Of a stretch of DNA of 64,000 nucleotides, positions 42,367 through 51,934 are shown piece after piece. Every line of letters starts with the position of its first letter. Position 1 is the stretch's first letter. The stretch comes from Kitasatospora sp. NA04385 (lineage in GTDB: Bacteria; Actinomycetota; Actinomycetes; Streptomycetales; Streptomycetaceae). The notes beneath the pieces were generated by a model. The model was not told the DNA's origin. It saw only the letters and a program-made list of their open reading frames with translations, and did no database searches. The stretch spans positions 8,213,239 to 8,277,238 of the forward strand of contig NZ_CP054919.1 in the NCBI RefSeq assembly GCF_013364235.1, written 5' to 3'. The translations under genes and the position numbers were made by a program.

Positions 42367-44057
42367 GCCGTTCCACCGCTTGGAGAGCCGCCGCCCTGGT
42401 CACGGCGATCGGCCTCGGCATCACCGCCTGTTCCGGCTCCGGCGCGGGCTCCGGCAAGAGCGCGAAGGACCGCACCCTGGTGGTGGAGTCCAACCCGGTG
42501 CCCTCCTTCACCGAGAACTACAACCCCTTCGACGGCAACTCCTTCGTCACCGTCGCCAACGCCCGCTCGCTGGTGTGGGAGCCGCTGTTCCAGTTCAACA
42601 CCCTCACCGAGCAGGACCCGATCCCGTGGCTGGCCAAGGGCTACGAGTGGTCGAACGGGAACCGGACGCTGAAGCTGACCCTCACCCCGGGCGTCAAGTG
42701 GAGCGACGGCCAGGCGTTCTCCTCGGCGGACGTCAAGTTCACCTTCGAGCTGCTGAAGGCGAACCCGGCGGCCAACGGCGGCGGCGCCCCGCTGCCGAGC
42801 GGGATCGAGACGCCCGACGCCGACACCGTGGTGATGACCTTCGACGCCCCGCAGAAGGCCAACTTCGTCGGCATCGCCAACCAGCTGATCGTGCCCGAGC
42901 ACGTCTGGTCGGGCGTCAAGGACCCGGCCACCGCGGTGATCAAGGCCGACAAGCTGATCGGCACCGGCCCGTACCTGCTGGACAAGTTCACCGCCCAGAA
43001 CGTCACCTTCAAGGTCAACCCGCAGTTCCGCGAGACCCCGAAGGTCAAGCGGATCTCCTTCCCCGCCTACGCCACCAACGACGCGGCCACCCTGGCGCTC
43101 AGCTCCGGCGAGATCGACCTCGCGGGCAACAACATCAACAACGTGCTGAACACCTTCGTCGGGAAGAACCCGCAGCACCACCACCTGTTCCAGAAGGACG
43201 CGCCCTACTTCCCGGGGTCCAACACCGCCTCGCTCTTCCTCAACACCGCGAGCGAGAGCGCCCCGGCGCTGGCCGACCCGGCGGTGCGCCAGGCGATCAG
43301 CGCCGGGATGAACCGCAAGGCGTACACCAGCCAGTGCGAGACCGACTACGCGCTGCCCGCCACCTCCTCCAGCGGCCTGCTGCTGCCCAACGACGCCAAG
43401 GCGCTGGACCCGGCGCTGAAGGACGACCTCAAGCCGGAGGCCGACGCGGCGAAGGTCGACGCGCTGCTGGGCGCGGCCGGCTGGAGCAAGTCCAACGGCA
43501 AGTGGACCAAGGACGGCAAGACGATCAAGTTCACCATCATCGACCCGAACTCGTTCACCGACTACTGGTGCGCGGCCCAGGCGATGGCCAAGGACCTCAA
43601 CTCCCTCGGCTTCGACGTCGACGCCAACGGCGCGTTCGACTTCAACAGCTGGAACACCGCGATCACCACCGGGAAGTACGACGCGGCGATCCACTGGGGC
43701 CAGGGCGGCACCGCCTACCAGCGCCTCCAGTACGTGCTGGACCCGCGGATGGGCGCCGAGACCGGCAAGGTCGCGGCGGGCAACTTCAGCAAGTACGCCC
43801 CGGCGAAGGCGCTGGACGCGGTGAAGGCCTTCGAGTCGGCGGCCGACCCGGCCGCCGAGCAGGCCGCGCTGCACGACCTCCAGCAGATCATGTCGCAGGA
43901 CGTGCCCGCGGTGCCGGTCTTCTACGGCCCGGCCTGGTACGAGTACAACGACACCCAGTTCACCGGCTGGCCGAACGAGGACGACCCCTACATGAACCCG
44001 TCGCCCAACAGCCAGGCGTACGAGTACATCATCCTCAAGCTGACCCCGCGCGACTGA
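42363..44057 (+). CDS. Peptide/oligosaccharide-binding lipoprotein (SBP family 5)
   Basis: 564 residues, lipoprotein signal with C23 ([11 protein letters not shown]). Family 5 landmarks: [56 protein letters not shown] (the DppA/OppA motif) and [20 protein letters not shown]. Its length and fold are those of peptide-binding proteins, but neighbours suggest a beta-glucan oligosaccharide ligand, as for the cellobiose- and laminaribiose-binding members of Thermotoga. The start is in ATGA overlap with the ATPase and AAGGAG is upstream. Aromatic residues (Trp/Tyr) are numerous, which fits sugar binding but is not proof. Confidence 0.9.
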
Positions 44058-44094
44058 CCCACACCGCAGGGCGGCGGAGCCGCACGCCCACGGG

Positions 44095-44133
44095 TGGAAG
44101 CGCTTCCGGACCCGCCGGACGGGAGCGCTTCCA
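44095..44133. promoter_or_regulatory. Pair of CebR-like palindromes upstream of GH16 lichenase
   Basis: TGGAAGCGCTTCCG (44095-44108) and CGGGAGCGCTTCCA (44120-44133) lie 11 bp apart, about 150 bp before the GH16 start. Both centre on AGCGCT like the other sites in this region. The rest of the leader is low-complexity (CAACAGCACCA-type repeats) without a gene. Confidence 0.75.
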
Positions 44134-44283
44134 CCCCGCCCCCCCCCGAGTTCCGCGCGCCGCGACGGCCCCCACCGTCCGCACGCGCGCGGCGCACCAA
44201 CAGCACCACCAGCACCAACAGCACCACAGCACCGAGGCACCACGGCACCACCCCCACCCACCCGTGCCCCGAGGAGGCCGACC

Positions 44284-45078
44284 ATGCGACCCACCGCACG
44301 CCCCCGCAACCCCCGGCAGGCCCGCGCCCGCCGCTGGCTGCTCGCCCCGCTCGCCGCGCTCGCACTGACCGTCAGCCCGATCGCCAGCCCCGCCGCCAAC
44401 GCCGCCATCGGCGGCAGCTTCACCGACAACTTCGACTCCTTCGACACCGGCCGCTGGCACAAGGCCGACGGCTGGAGCAACGGCGGCATGTTCAACGCCG
44501 GCTGGCGCGCCGACCACGTCTGGTTCAACGGCGGCGTGATGGGCGAGAACCTCGACACCGCGAGCTGCCCCGGCGGCTGCTCCGGCAAGCCCTACGCCTC
44601 CGGCGAGTTCCGCTCCAACGACCTGTTCTCGTACGGGCGTTTCGAGGCCCGGCTCCAGGCGGTCAAGAACCCCGGCACGGTCACCGGGTTCTTCACCTAC
44701 ACCGGGCCGAGCGACAACCAGCCGTGGGACGAGATCGACGTCGAGATCCTCGGCAAGAACCCCACCCAGATGCAGACCAACTACTTCACCAACGGCGTCG
44801 GCGGCCACGAGACCGTCATCAACCTCGGCTTCGACGCCTCCGCCGGGTACCACGACTACGCCATCGAGTGGTGGAACCAGGGCACCATCAACTGGTTCGT
44901 CGACGGCAAGCTCGTCCACCAGGAGAACGGCTCGCGCGGTGCCCTCCCCACCCACCCGATGCGGCTCATCGCCAACCTGTGGCCCGGCACCGGGGTCGAC
45001 AGCTGGCTCAACCCGTTCACCTACCCGGGCACGCCGCTCACCGCCCGCTACGACTGGATGAAGTACACCAAGTACTGA
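44284..45078 (+). CDS. Secreted GH16 lichenase-like beta-1,3-1,4-glucanase
   Basis: 264 residues, signal peptide (LLAPLAALALTVSPIASPAANA). The sequence follows bacterial lichenases closely: DNFDSFDTGRWHKADGWSNG, CSGKPYASGEFRSNDLFSYGRFEARL, catalytic WDEIDVEILGKNPTQMQTNY with E150, D152 and E154, and NLWPGTGVDSWLNPF. These enzymes cleave beta-1,4 links next to beta-1,3 links in lichenan and barley glucan. It has two CebR-like sites upstream and follows the transporter operon, so it is probably part of the same regulon. Confidence 0.93.
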   Translation: MRPTARPRNPRQARARRWLLAPLAALALTVSPIASPAANAAIGGSFTDNFDSFDTGRWHKADGWSNGGMFNAGWRADHVWFNGGVMGENLDTASCPGGCSGKPYASGEFRSNDLFSYGRFEARLQAVKNPGTVTGFFTYTGPSDNQPWDEIDVEILGKNPTQMQTNYFTNGVGGHETVINLGFDASAGYHDYAIEWWNQGTINWFVDGKLVHQENGSRGALPTHPMRLIANLWPGTGVDSWLNPFTYPGTPLTARYDWMKYTKY

Positions 45079-45092
45079 TCCCGGTAGTGCTC

Positions 45093-45130
45093 CCGGTGGG
45101 GCGGGGCGGCCTCCCGCCCCGCCCCACCGG
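45093..45130. terminator. Terminator after lichenase gene
   Basis: A 17-bp perfect stem (45093-45109 with 45114-45130) with a 4-base loop between convergent genes. Confidence 0.82.
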
Positions 45131-45147
45131 CGGTCAGCGATCCGCGG

Positions 45148-45945
45148 TCAGCGGTCCGCGACGTGCAGGTGCGGGGCCGCGTCCGGCGGCCGGTGCCAGG
45201 AGGTGCGCAGGCCGCAGGCGGTCAGGGCGGTGCCCACCGCGTGGTGCATCGCCTCCCGGACGGCCGTCGACACCGCCGGGGTGTCCGGCAGTTGCGGGGA
45301 GGAGCGCCAGGCCGCGTCGGCGACGGGCACCGTGTCCGCGTCGGCGTCGGCGCCCGGGGACGGCGGGCAGGCCGTGAGCGCGACACCGGCCGCCCGGGCG
45401 TGCCGGGCGAGCGGGAGGCCCGCGAGGGCGGCGCCGCGGCGGACGGCGGCGACCACCTCCTCCGGCAGCAGGACCATCGCGGCCGGCTCCCCGGCGGACG
45501 CTCCGGGCGCAGCGGCGAACGCCCCGGCCCCGGCGGCGGCCTGGGCGGCGTCCTCGCCGGGGCCGACCAGCGTCGGCCCGTCCGGGGCGGTGCGGGTGGC
45601 CGACAGTCCGAGGGCGGGCAGGAACTCGGCGAGCGCGGTCTCGACGCTGTTCACGACCAGCTGCCGGGTCCGGGGCCACGGACTCCCCGACCCGGCACCG
45701 GCGGCCGCCGCGGCGTCCTCCAGCCGGGCGGAGCACAGCCAGCGCAGCGTCACCGGCCACCGCTCCCGGTCGGCGGTGCCGCCCGAACCGTCGGTCCCCG
45801 TGGCGAACAGGTGCACCCCGGGCCCGTGCCCGCCGTGCGCGACGGGCAGACCGACCAGCAGCAGCGCCTCGACGACCCGGTCGGCCAGCAGCGGATCGAC
45901 CCGTGCCTCCCGCACCCCGGCCGCCGCCACCCCGTGGACTCCCAT
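45148..45945 (-). CDS. Protein of unknown function
   Basis: 265 residues from ATG 45945, preceded by GGGGGATCGGG. Two alpha/beta halves are visible: VEALLLVGLPVAHGG with VTLRWLCSARLEDAA, and a later AMVLLPEEVVAAVRRGAALAGLPL with VSTAVREAMHHAVGTALTACGLRTSWH. The middle is Ala/Gly/Pro-rich. No signal peptide or known motif. A second long frame on the same strand (45134-46000) has an Arg/Gly-rich translation and is a shadow. Real-gene status rests on codon pattern and the ribosome site. Confidence 0.6.
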   Translation of the reverse strand: MGVHGVAAAGVREARVDPLLADRVVEALLLVGLPVAHGGHGPGVHLFATGTDGSGGTADRERWPVTLRWLCSARLEDAAAAAGAGSGSPWPRTRQLVVNSVETALAEFLPALGLSATRTAPDGPTLVGPGEDAAQAAAGAGAFAAAPGASAGEPAAMVLLPEEVVAAVRRGAALAGLPLARHARAAGVALTACPPSPGADADADTVPVADAAWRSSPQLPDTPAVSTAVREAMHHAVGTALTACGLRTSWHRPPDAAPHLHVADR

Positions 45946-46164
45946 CCCGATCCCCCCTCACCCGCGGGGCGCTCCCGCGCGTGTGACTATCCATGAACAC
46001 GTAAAGTCAGTCAACAGCCCCGGCCCGCACCGGAGACCGGTCCCGCCCGCACGCCGCCCGCACGCCGTCGGCACACCGCCCGCACGCCGCCCGGCCGCTT
46101 TTCGGCCCCGGCCCGGACCACCCCGTGGCGGCCCGCCCCGCCCGCACCCTGATAGCGTCCCGCC

Positions 46165-46968
46165 GTGTCCCCTTCCCGCACCCCGCTGTACGCCGCGGCC
46201 GACGTCCACGGCCACCGCGCGGAGTTCCTGGACGCGCTGCGCGCCGAGGGCCTCGCCGACGCCGATGGCCACTGGTGCGGCGGCCGGGCCCGGCTCTGGA
46301 TGCTCGGCGACTACGTCGACCGCGGCCCGGACGGCATCGGCGTCATCGAGGACATCCGCCGCCTCGCGGCCCAGGCCCGCGACGCGGGCGGCAAGGTGGG
46401 CGCGCTGCTGGGCAACCACGAGGTGCAACTGCTCGCCGCGCACCGCTTCGGCACCGCCCCCGTCCCCGGCTGGGACCAGCCCGGCGGCTTCCACGGCGGC
46501 TGGTCCCGCTTCGGCGGCCGGGAGTCCGACCTGCGCCGCCTGACCCCCTCCCACCTGGACTGGCTCGCCGCCCTGCCCGCCGCCGCCCTGGTCGACGGCC
46601 ACCTCCTGGTGCACTCCGACACCACCCAGTACCTCGACCTCGGGACCAGCCTCGACGCCGTCAACACCGCCGCCGCCGACGCGCTGGCCGACGAACGCCC
46701 GGAAGCCTGGCTGGAGTTCAGCCGGCTGATGAGCTCCCGCGGCTCCTTCCGGGGCGCCCGGGCCGCCGACCCCCGCGACCCCGTCGCCCGCGTCCTGGAC
46801 GCCCTCGGCGGCACCGTCCTGGTGCACGGCCACAGCACCCTCACCAAGCACTTCGGCATCCCCCTGGAACACCTCCGGGAGGCCCTGCGCTACGCCGGGG
46901 GCCGGGTCGTCGCCATCGACGGCGGCGTGTACGAGGGCGGCCGGATCCTGCTCACCCGCCTGCTCTGA
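46165..46968 (+). CDS. Calcineurin-like metallophosphoesterase (PPP-type)
   Basis: 267 residues from GTG 46165. All phosphoesterase motifs are present: D13-x-H15 (AADVHGH), GDYVDRG (48-54), GNHE (83-86), and later HSD and VHGHS. GDYVDRG and GNHE are the signature of protein-phosphatase-like (PPP) enzymes and diadenosine tetraphosphatases. The substrate (protein, Ap4A or other) is not clear. Single gene with a strong terminator after it. Confidence 0.9.
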   Translation: MSPSRTPLYAAADVHGHRAEFLDALRAEGLADADGHWCGGRARLWMLGDYVDRGPDGIGVIEDIRRLAAQARDAGGKVGALLGNHEVQLLAAHRFGTAPVPGWDQPGGFHGGWSRFGGRESDLRRLTPSHLDWLAALPAAALVDGHLLVHSDTTQYLDLGTSLDAVNTAAADALADERPEAWLEFSRLMSSRGSFRGARAADPRDPVARVLDALGGTVLVHGHSTLTKHFGIPLEHLREALRYAGGRVVAIDGGVYEGGRILLTRLL

Positions 46969-46977
46969 GCACCGGAG

Positions 46978-47023
46978 ACGCGCGGGGGCCCTCCGGGACG
47001 CGTCCCGGAGGGCCCCCGCGCGT
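46978..47023. terminator. Terminator (46-bp perfect palindrome)
   Basis: Positions 46978-47000 are exactly complementary to 47001-47023. It lies between convergent metallophosphoesterase and peptidase genes. Confidence 0.85.
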
Positions 47024-47043
47024 CCGGCCGCGGTGGCGGCGGG

Positions 47044-48618
47044 TCAGGAGGTGGGGCAGCGGGTGCCCGCGGCCGGCATGGTGCCGTTGATCAGGAAGCC
47101 GTTCACGGCGTCCCGGATGCAGCCGCTCTTGTTGTACGCGGTGTGGCCGTCGCCCTCCCGGGTCAGCAGGGTGGCGTTGGCGAACCCGGCGGCCAGCTTC
47201 TCCGACCAGGCGTACGGGGTGGCCGGGTCGCCGGTGGAGCCGACGACCAGGATCGGCGCGCTGCCGACGGCCTTGACGACGTGCGGCTGCTCGGTCGAAC
47301 GGTACGGCCAGGAGCGGCAGTCCGGGTCGAAGAGCTCCTTCTCGGTGAAGTGCGCGCTCACCAGCGGGGCCTGCTGGTGGGCCGCGGCCAGCGCGGCCTG
47401 CAGCCGGTCGGCGCCGGGGGTCTCCGCGCCCGGGTCGGCGCAGTGGATGGCCGTGTAGGCGTCGAACATGTTGCTGTAGTGGCCGTTCTCGTCACGGCCG
47501 TTGTAGCCGTCCGCCATGGCCAGCAGGTAGTCGCCCTTCTTGCCGACCATCGCCCAGCCGATCGCGTTGCGCAGGTACTCCCAGGACTTCTGATCGCCGT
47601 AGAGCATGCTCAGCGTGCCGCTCCAGCCGGCCGTCTCGGTGAGCTTGCGGTCCTTGCCGACCTTCATCGGGTGGTCGTGCAGGCCGTCCAGGAAGGAGGC
47701 GAGCTTCTGCGCCGCCTTGTCCGGGTCCTTGCCGAGGGGGCACTGCGCCTGCTTGGTGCAGTCCGCGGCGAAGGCCTTCAGCGACTTCTCGAAGCCCGCG
47801 AACTGCTGCACCAGCAGGTCGAGCTGGTCGGCGGTGGGGTCGACGGCGCCGTCCAGGACGAGCCGGCCGGTGCGGTCGGGGAACTGCTCGGCGTAGCTGG
47901 AGCCCAGGTAGGTGCCGTAGGAGAAGCCCAGGTAGTTGAGCTTCGGGTCGCCCAGGGCGCCGCGCAGCACGTCCAGGTCGCGGGCGGCGTCCACCGTCCC
48001 GACGTGGGGGAGCAGCTTGCCGGAGTTGGCCGCGCAGGCGTCCGCGAGCGCCTTGCCGTGGTCGTCCGGACGGTCGTCGGACAGCGCCCAGGTGTCGTGC
48101 GCGGCGTCGTCCATGCAGTGCACGGCGGTGCTGGCGCCGACCCCGCGCGGGTCGAAGCCGACCAGGTCGTAACGGGCGTTCAGGTCCTTGTAGGCGTCGC
48201 CGCTGTACTCGAGCTGCTCGATGCCGGAGCCGCCGGGGCCGCCCGGGTTGAGCAGCAGCGAGCCGAGCCGGTCGGCGCCGGTCGCGGGCTTGCGGGAGAG
48301 CGCGACCTCGACGCCCTCGCCGGCCGGGTCCGCGTAGTCCAGCGGCACCTTCAGGCGGCCGCACTGGAACGCGGACTCGTCGATCTTCTCGGTCTTCGGG
48401 TCGTCCGCGCACGGCGCCCAGGCGATCTGCTGGGTGTAGAACACCTTCAGCGCGGGGTCGTCGGCGCCGGTGGGCTTCGGGGTCGGGCTCGGCGAGGCCG
48501 AGGGGCTCGCCGAAGCGGGCGGCGGGGCGGCGGAGTCCGAGGTGCTGCTGCAGGCGGCGAGCAGGACGGCCAGGAGGGCGGCAGGGAACGCCCGGCGGAT
48601 CGGCCGGGTGGTACGCAT
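47044..48618 (-). CDS. Secreted tripeptidyl-aminopeptidase-like lipoprotein (S33 alpha/beta hydrolase)
   Basis: 524 residues with a lipobox (LLAVLLAACSS, C23) and a Ser/Pro-rich tether (~30-50). The SlpD/SlpE/TAP family is clear: LLLNPGGPGGSGIEQLEY (oxyanion side), YDLVGFDPRGVGAST, nucleophile Ser in LGFSYGTYLG, and C-terminal SAPILVVGSTGDPATPYAWSEKLA with the later GDGHTAYNKSGC histidine. It removes N-terminal peptides from extracellular proteins. The start at ATG 48618 is preferred over GTG 48624. The upstream 70 bp are AT-richer, with repeated ATTATCGAT (48663-48680), likely promoter. Confidence 0.92.
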   Translation of the reverse strand: MRTTRPIRRAFPAALLAVLLAACSSTSDSAAPPPASASPSASPSPTPKPTGADDPALKVFYTQQIAWAPCADDPKTEKIDESAFQCGRLKVPLDYADPAGEGVEVALSRKPATGADRLGSLLLNPGGPGGSGIEQLEYSGDAYKDLNARYDLVGFDPRGVGASTAVHCMDDAAHDTWALSDDRPDDHGKALADACAANSGKLLPHVGTVDAARDLDVLRGALGDPKLNYLGFSYGTYLGSSYAEQFPDRTGRLVLDGAVDPTADQLDLLVQQFAGFEKSLKAFAADCTKQAQCPLGKDPDKAAQKLASFLDGLHDHPMKVGKDRKLTETAGWSGTLSMLYGDQKSWEYLRNAIGWAMVGKKGDYLLAMADGYNGRDENGHYSNMFDAYTAIHCADPGAETPGADRLQAALAAAHQQAPLVSAHFTEKELFDPDCRSWPYRSTEQPHVVKAVGSAPILVVGSTGDPATPYAWSEKLAAGFANATLLTREGDGHTAYNKSGCIRDAVNGFLINGTMPAAGTRCPTS

Positions 48619-48689
48619 GATCACCGCGTATGACTATCACCCGGTTGCCACGCCGGTCGCGTGATTATCGATCGATTATCGATTCGTCA

Positions 48690-49562
48690 TCAAACTGCTG
48701 CCGGGCGGCCGCTCCCACCCGTGCCCCCCCCGGGTGCCGACGCCTGTTCCCCGTGGCCGGAGAGCACCTCGTGCAACCGCTCCGCCGTCCCCCGCGGCCG
48801 GAAGGCGTACCCGTTGTGCCCGCCGGGGAACCCCGCGCACGGCACGCCCAGCTCCGCGGCCAGCAACTCGCCGCACCGGCGCGGCCAGACCCGCCCGGAG
48901 TTCTCGCCGACCCCGGCCACCACCCGCACGCCCGAACCCTTCAGCGCGCCCAGGTCGAGCAGGTGCCCCGGCAGCGTCGGCACGTCGTACCGCAGCAGGA
49001 ACCCGGCGTTGCGCACCTGCTCCGGCCCCCGCGCCCGGGCCGGGGCGTCGGGCTCCCGGTCGGCCGGGTCGATGCCCGCGAACCGGGCGAACCGGCGCAG
49101 CGCGGCGTCGACCCCCGCCGCCTCGAACGCCTCCCGGGCCCCCAGCAAGTCCCGTACGGCCGAAGCCCGTTCGGGCTCCGGCAGCAGCTGGACGGCCGCC
49201 GGCTCGTGCGCGACGACCGTGCGGACCCGGCCGGGGTGCCGGATCGCGAACTCCAGCGCCACCAGGCCGCCGAGACTGCTGCCGAAGACCAGCGCGGGCT
49301 CCGGGGTGAGCGCCGCCAGCAACCGTGACACGTCATCGGCGTGCACCGCCACCGTGGTCCGCTCCGGCTCCTCGACGGTGCTGCCCGACAGGCCGCGCCG
49401 GTCGTAGGTGACCACCGTGTACCGGTCGGCCAGCCGGGCGGCCAGCGCGTCGGTCGCCCCCGCGTCCCCGTGGCCGCCGGCCACGAGCAGCAGCACCGGG
49501 CCCGCCCCGCGGACGAAGTGGCGCAGCCGGGCACCCGGCACCTCCAGCACGGACTCCCTCAT
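48690..49562 (-). CDS. Alpha/beta hydrolase
   Basis: 290 residues. VLLLVAGGHGDAGATDALAARLADRYTVVTYDRRGLSGS, then nucleophile elbow VFGSSLGGLVALEFA and a late GGHNGYAFRP histidine give a full alpha/beta-hydrolase triad. GGAGAG lies before ATG 49562. It is of the small esterase/epoxide-hydrolase-like group; no substrate is suggested. It lies downstream of the MarR gene on the same strand, 200 bp away. Confidence 0.87.
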   Translation of the reverse strand: MRESVLEVPGARLRHFVRGAGPVLLLVAGGHGDAGATDALAARLADRYTVVTYDRRGLSGSTVEEPERTTVAVHADDVSRLLAALTPEPALVFGSSLGGLVALEFAIRHPGRVRTVVAHEPAAVQLLPEPERASAVRDLLGAREAFEAAGVDAALRRFARFAGIDPADREPDAPARARGPEQVRNAGFLLRYDVPTLPGHLLDLGALKGSGVRVVAGVGENSGRVWPRRCGELLAAELGVPCAGFPGGHNGYAFRPRGTAERLHEVLSGHGEQASAPGGGTGGSGRPAAV

Positions 49563-49699
49563 CGGACGCTCTCCTCCACTCGTCGGCGCCGGGCACCCCC
49601 GGCCTGCTCCGACTATGGCCGCCCCGGCGGCGCCCGTGGAGCGGAGCGCCTGCCCTAGGAGCGCCGCTCCCAGGCAGCGCGGCCACGGGGGGTGACGCC

Positions 49700-49800
49700 G
49701 GGTCGGGTGCTTTCCGTCGGTGTTTTCGGTCCGGTGTTTTCGGTCCGGTGTTTTCCGCCCGTCAGGTGTCGGCGTCGGCGTCGGCGTCGGTGTCGGTGGC
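49700..49800. repeat. Short tandem repeats at the 3' end of the MarR gene
   Basis: A 14-bp unit (CGGTCCGGTGTTTT) is repeated between about 49718 and 49756, and hexamer GTCGGC repeats run into the MarR coding end, coding for a DTDADADADT tail. Such repeats arise by slippage. Confidence 0.65.
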
Positions 49801-50280
49801 GCTGTCGGCCCTGCCGCCGTCCGCGTCGACGTCCACCGCGGCCCGGATGCGTCCCAGCAGGGTGCGCAGCTGCTCGCGCTCCGCGGCGTCGAGCGCACCG
49901 GTGGCCGCGGCCAGGGCGGCCCGGTCCAGCTCCTCGGCCTCCCGGTGGCGGCGGGCGCCCTCCTCGGTGAGCGTCAGCAGGAACGCCCGCCGGTCCGTGG
50001 GGTGCCGGACGCGTTCGACCAGGCCGTCGCGCTCCAGGCTGTCGACGATCGTGGTGGTGGTGCGGGGCGCGTTGCCCACGTGCTCGGCGAGGTCGCGCAT
50101 CCGCAGCGGCTCGCCCGCGAGGGCGAGGACGCGCAGGGTGCGCAGCCGGGCCACCGAGGCGCCGTGCTCGCGCAGCCTGCCGTCCACGAAGGTGCGCAAC
50201 CGGTGCGTGGTGGCGAACAGTTCGTCCACCAGGACGTCGCTGCTGCCGAACCGCTGCCGTGCCGCCGGTTCCTCTGCCAT
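49762..50280 (-). CDS. MarR-family transcriptional regulator
   Basis: 172 residues with a winged helix-turn-helix at ~35-105 (LRTLRVLALAGEPLRMRDLAEHVGNAPRTTTTIVDSLERDGLVERVRHPTDRRAFLLTLT). The tail is Asp/Ala repeats encoded by a slippage-prone tract. It is divergent from an EmrB/QacA-like exporter with a 125-bp gap holding an inverted repeat, so it probably represses that exporter and is relieved by a drug or phenolic ligand. Confidence 0.9.
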   Translation of the reverse strand: MAEEPAARQRFGSSDVLVDELFATTHRLRTFVDGRLREHGASVARLRTLRVLALAGEPLRMRDLAEHVGNAPRTTTTIVDSLERDGLVERVRHPTDRRAFLLTLTEEGARRHREAEELDRAALAAATGALDAAEREQLRTLLGRIRAAVDVDADGGRADSATDTDADADADT

Positions 50281-50371
50281 GCCGTGCCTTCCCCATCCTC
50301 GCGAGGGCCCGCCGGACCCTCCGGTCCGGCGAATCCCTCCGGTCCCTCGGGTTCCGTGGGCCCGCAGCTTT

Positions 50372-50400
50372 CTGAGCACCATCATAGTGAGTATGCTCAG
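50372..50400. promoter_or_regulatory. Inverted repeat operator for MarR/exporter pair
   Basis: CTGAGCA (50372-50378) and TGCTCAG (50394-50400) form a perfect inverted repeat with a 15-bp spacer. It ends 5 bp before the exporter start, which suits a repressor site. Confidence 0.65.
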
Positions 50401-50405
50401 CTTTC

Positions 50406-51866
50406 ATGAGCACCCGCTTGAGCCAGCGCCGTGTCGTGCCCATCATGGCCGTCCTGACCACCTTCATCTGCATCATCGACGGCGCGATCACCACCGTTGC
50501 GCTCCCCAGCATCGCCCGGCAGTTCGCCCTCACCCCGGCCGCCCTCACCGGCGTCGTCGTGGTCTACCCGGTCTGCCTGGGCATGGTGATCCCGGCCTCC
50601 GCCTGGCTGGTGGAACGCCACGGCGGCCGCCGCGCGCTGCTGCTGTCGCTGGCCGCCTTCACCGCCGCCAGCGGCCTGTGCGGCGCCGCCCCGAACCTGA
50701 CCGCCCTGGTCGCCGCCCGCGCCCTGCAGGGACTGGCCGCCGGCCTGCTCATGCCCACCTCGCAGGCCCTGCTCTTCCGCACCTTCAGCCAGGCCGAACA
50801 GGTCCGGCTGTCCCGGCTGATGGTCATCCCGCAGCAGATCGCCCCCGCCCTCGCCCCGCTGCTCGGCGGCCTGCTCGTCACCAGCCTGTCCTGGCGCTGG
50901 GTGTTCTACGTGAACGTCCCCTTCGGCACCGCCGCCGTCCTGTTCGGCGCGTTCTTCCTCGCCGAGCACCGCGACCACGCCGCCGGCCGCCTCGACCTGC
51001 CCGGACTGCTGCTGTGCGCCGCCGCCACCGGCACCCTGATGTACGGCGTCTGCGCCGGACCGGACCTCGGCTGGGACCGCCCGCAGGTGATCGGCGCGCT
51101 CGCCGTCGGCGCCGTCCTGCTCGCCGCCGCCGTCCGGCAGCAACTGCGCGCCCCCGAACCGGTCCTGCGGCTGCGGCTGTTCCGCGACCGGCTGTTCCGC
51201 GACACCAACCTGGTCAGCCTGGTCGGCTACGTGCCGATGATGGGCGCCATGTTCCTCGGCCCGCTCTTCATCCAGGAGGCCCGCGGCGGCTCCGCCCTGG
51301 ACAGCGGCAGCACCACCTTCACCGAGGCGTTCGGCGTCCTGGTCACCATGCAGGTGGTCGGCGCCGTCTACCACCGGGTCGGCCCGCGCCTGATCATCGG
51401 CACCGGCCTGCTCGGCGTCGCCGGCGTCATGCTGCTGTTCGCCACCGCCGACGCCGACACCGGCCTGTGGACCTTCCGCTGCTACATGTTCCTGCTCGGC
51501 CTGGCCATGGGCGGGGTCTTCATCCCCACCACCATCGCCTCGTTCAGCACCGTCGACCGCGCCGACGTCGCGCACGCCGCCACCCTGAACACCGTCGTCC
51601 GCCAGACCGGCAACGCGCTCGCCCCGGCCGTGGTCACCTCCGTCCTCGTCCTCGGCGCGAGCGGCACCCGGCGGGTTCACCCACCGCTGGCCTCCTACCA
51701 GCTCAGCTACTTCGTCCTGGCCGCCGTCGCCGTCGCCGCCGCCCTCTTCGCCTTCACCATGCCCGACGGCCCCGCCCGCACCGCGACCCCCGCCACCTCC
51801 CGCCCCACCGGCCCGCGGGCGGCCGGGCCGCGACCCCGGCAGAAGGCGGGCCGACCGGGCCGTTGA
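50406..51866 (+). CDS. DHA2-type MFS drug exporter (EmrB/QacA family)
   Basis: 486 residues with about 14 hydrophobic segments. Motifs: FICIIDGAITTVALPSIAR (motif D1), WLVERHGGRRALLLSL (motif A) and ARALQGLAAGLLMP (motif B); a late QTGNALAPAVVTS is motif C-like. The C-terminal 30 residues are Arg/Pro-rich and cytoplasmic. Proton-driven export of a toxic compound is likely. It is divergent from a MarR regulator. ATG 50406 lies only 5 bp after the operator, so the leader may be very short. Confidence 0.9.
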   Translation: MSTRLSQRRVVPIMAVLTTFICIIDGAITTVALPSIARQFALTPAALTGVVVVYPVCLGMVIPASAWLVERHGGRRALLLSLAAFTAASGLCGAAPNLTALVAARALQGLAAGLLMPTSQALLFRTFSQAEQVRLSRLMVIPQQIAPALAPLLGGLLVTSLSWRWVFYVNVPFGTAAVLFGAFFLAEHRDHAAGRLDLPGLLLCAAATGTLMYGVCAGPDLGWDRPQVIGALAVGAVLLAAAVRQQLRAPEPVLRLRLFRDRLFRDTNLVSLVGYVPMMGAMFLGPLFIQEARGGSALDSGSTTFTEAFGVLVTMQVVGAVYHRVGPRLIIGTGLLGVAGVMLLFATADADTGLWTFRCYMFLLGLAMGGVFIPTTIASFSTVDRADVAHAATLNTVVRQTGNALAPAVVTSVLVLGASGTRRVHPPLASYQLSYFVLAAVAVAAALFAFTMPDGPARTATPATSRPTGPRAAGPRPRQKAGRPGR

Positions 51867-51934
51867 GGGCGGGCCGTCACCCCCGGCCGCCCGCCGCGTA
51901 GAGTGGCCGCCCGCCCACCGGAGAGGACGATCGC

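Noticed and set aside
45134-46000. Alternative minus-strand frame overlapping the unknown gene at 45148-45945
   Set aside because: Arg/Gly-rich translation without structure; the chosen frame has a ribosome site and a balanced composition.
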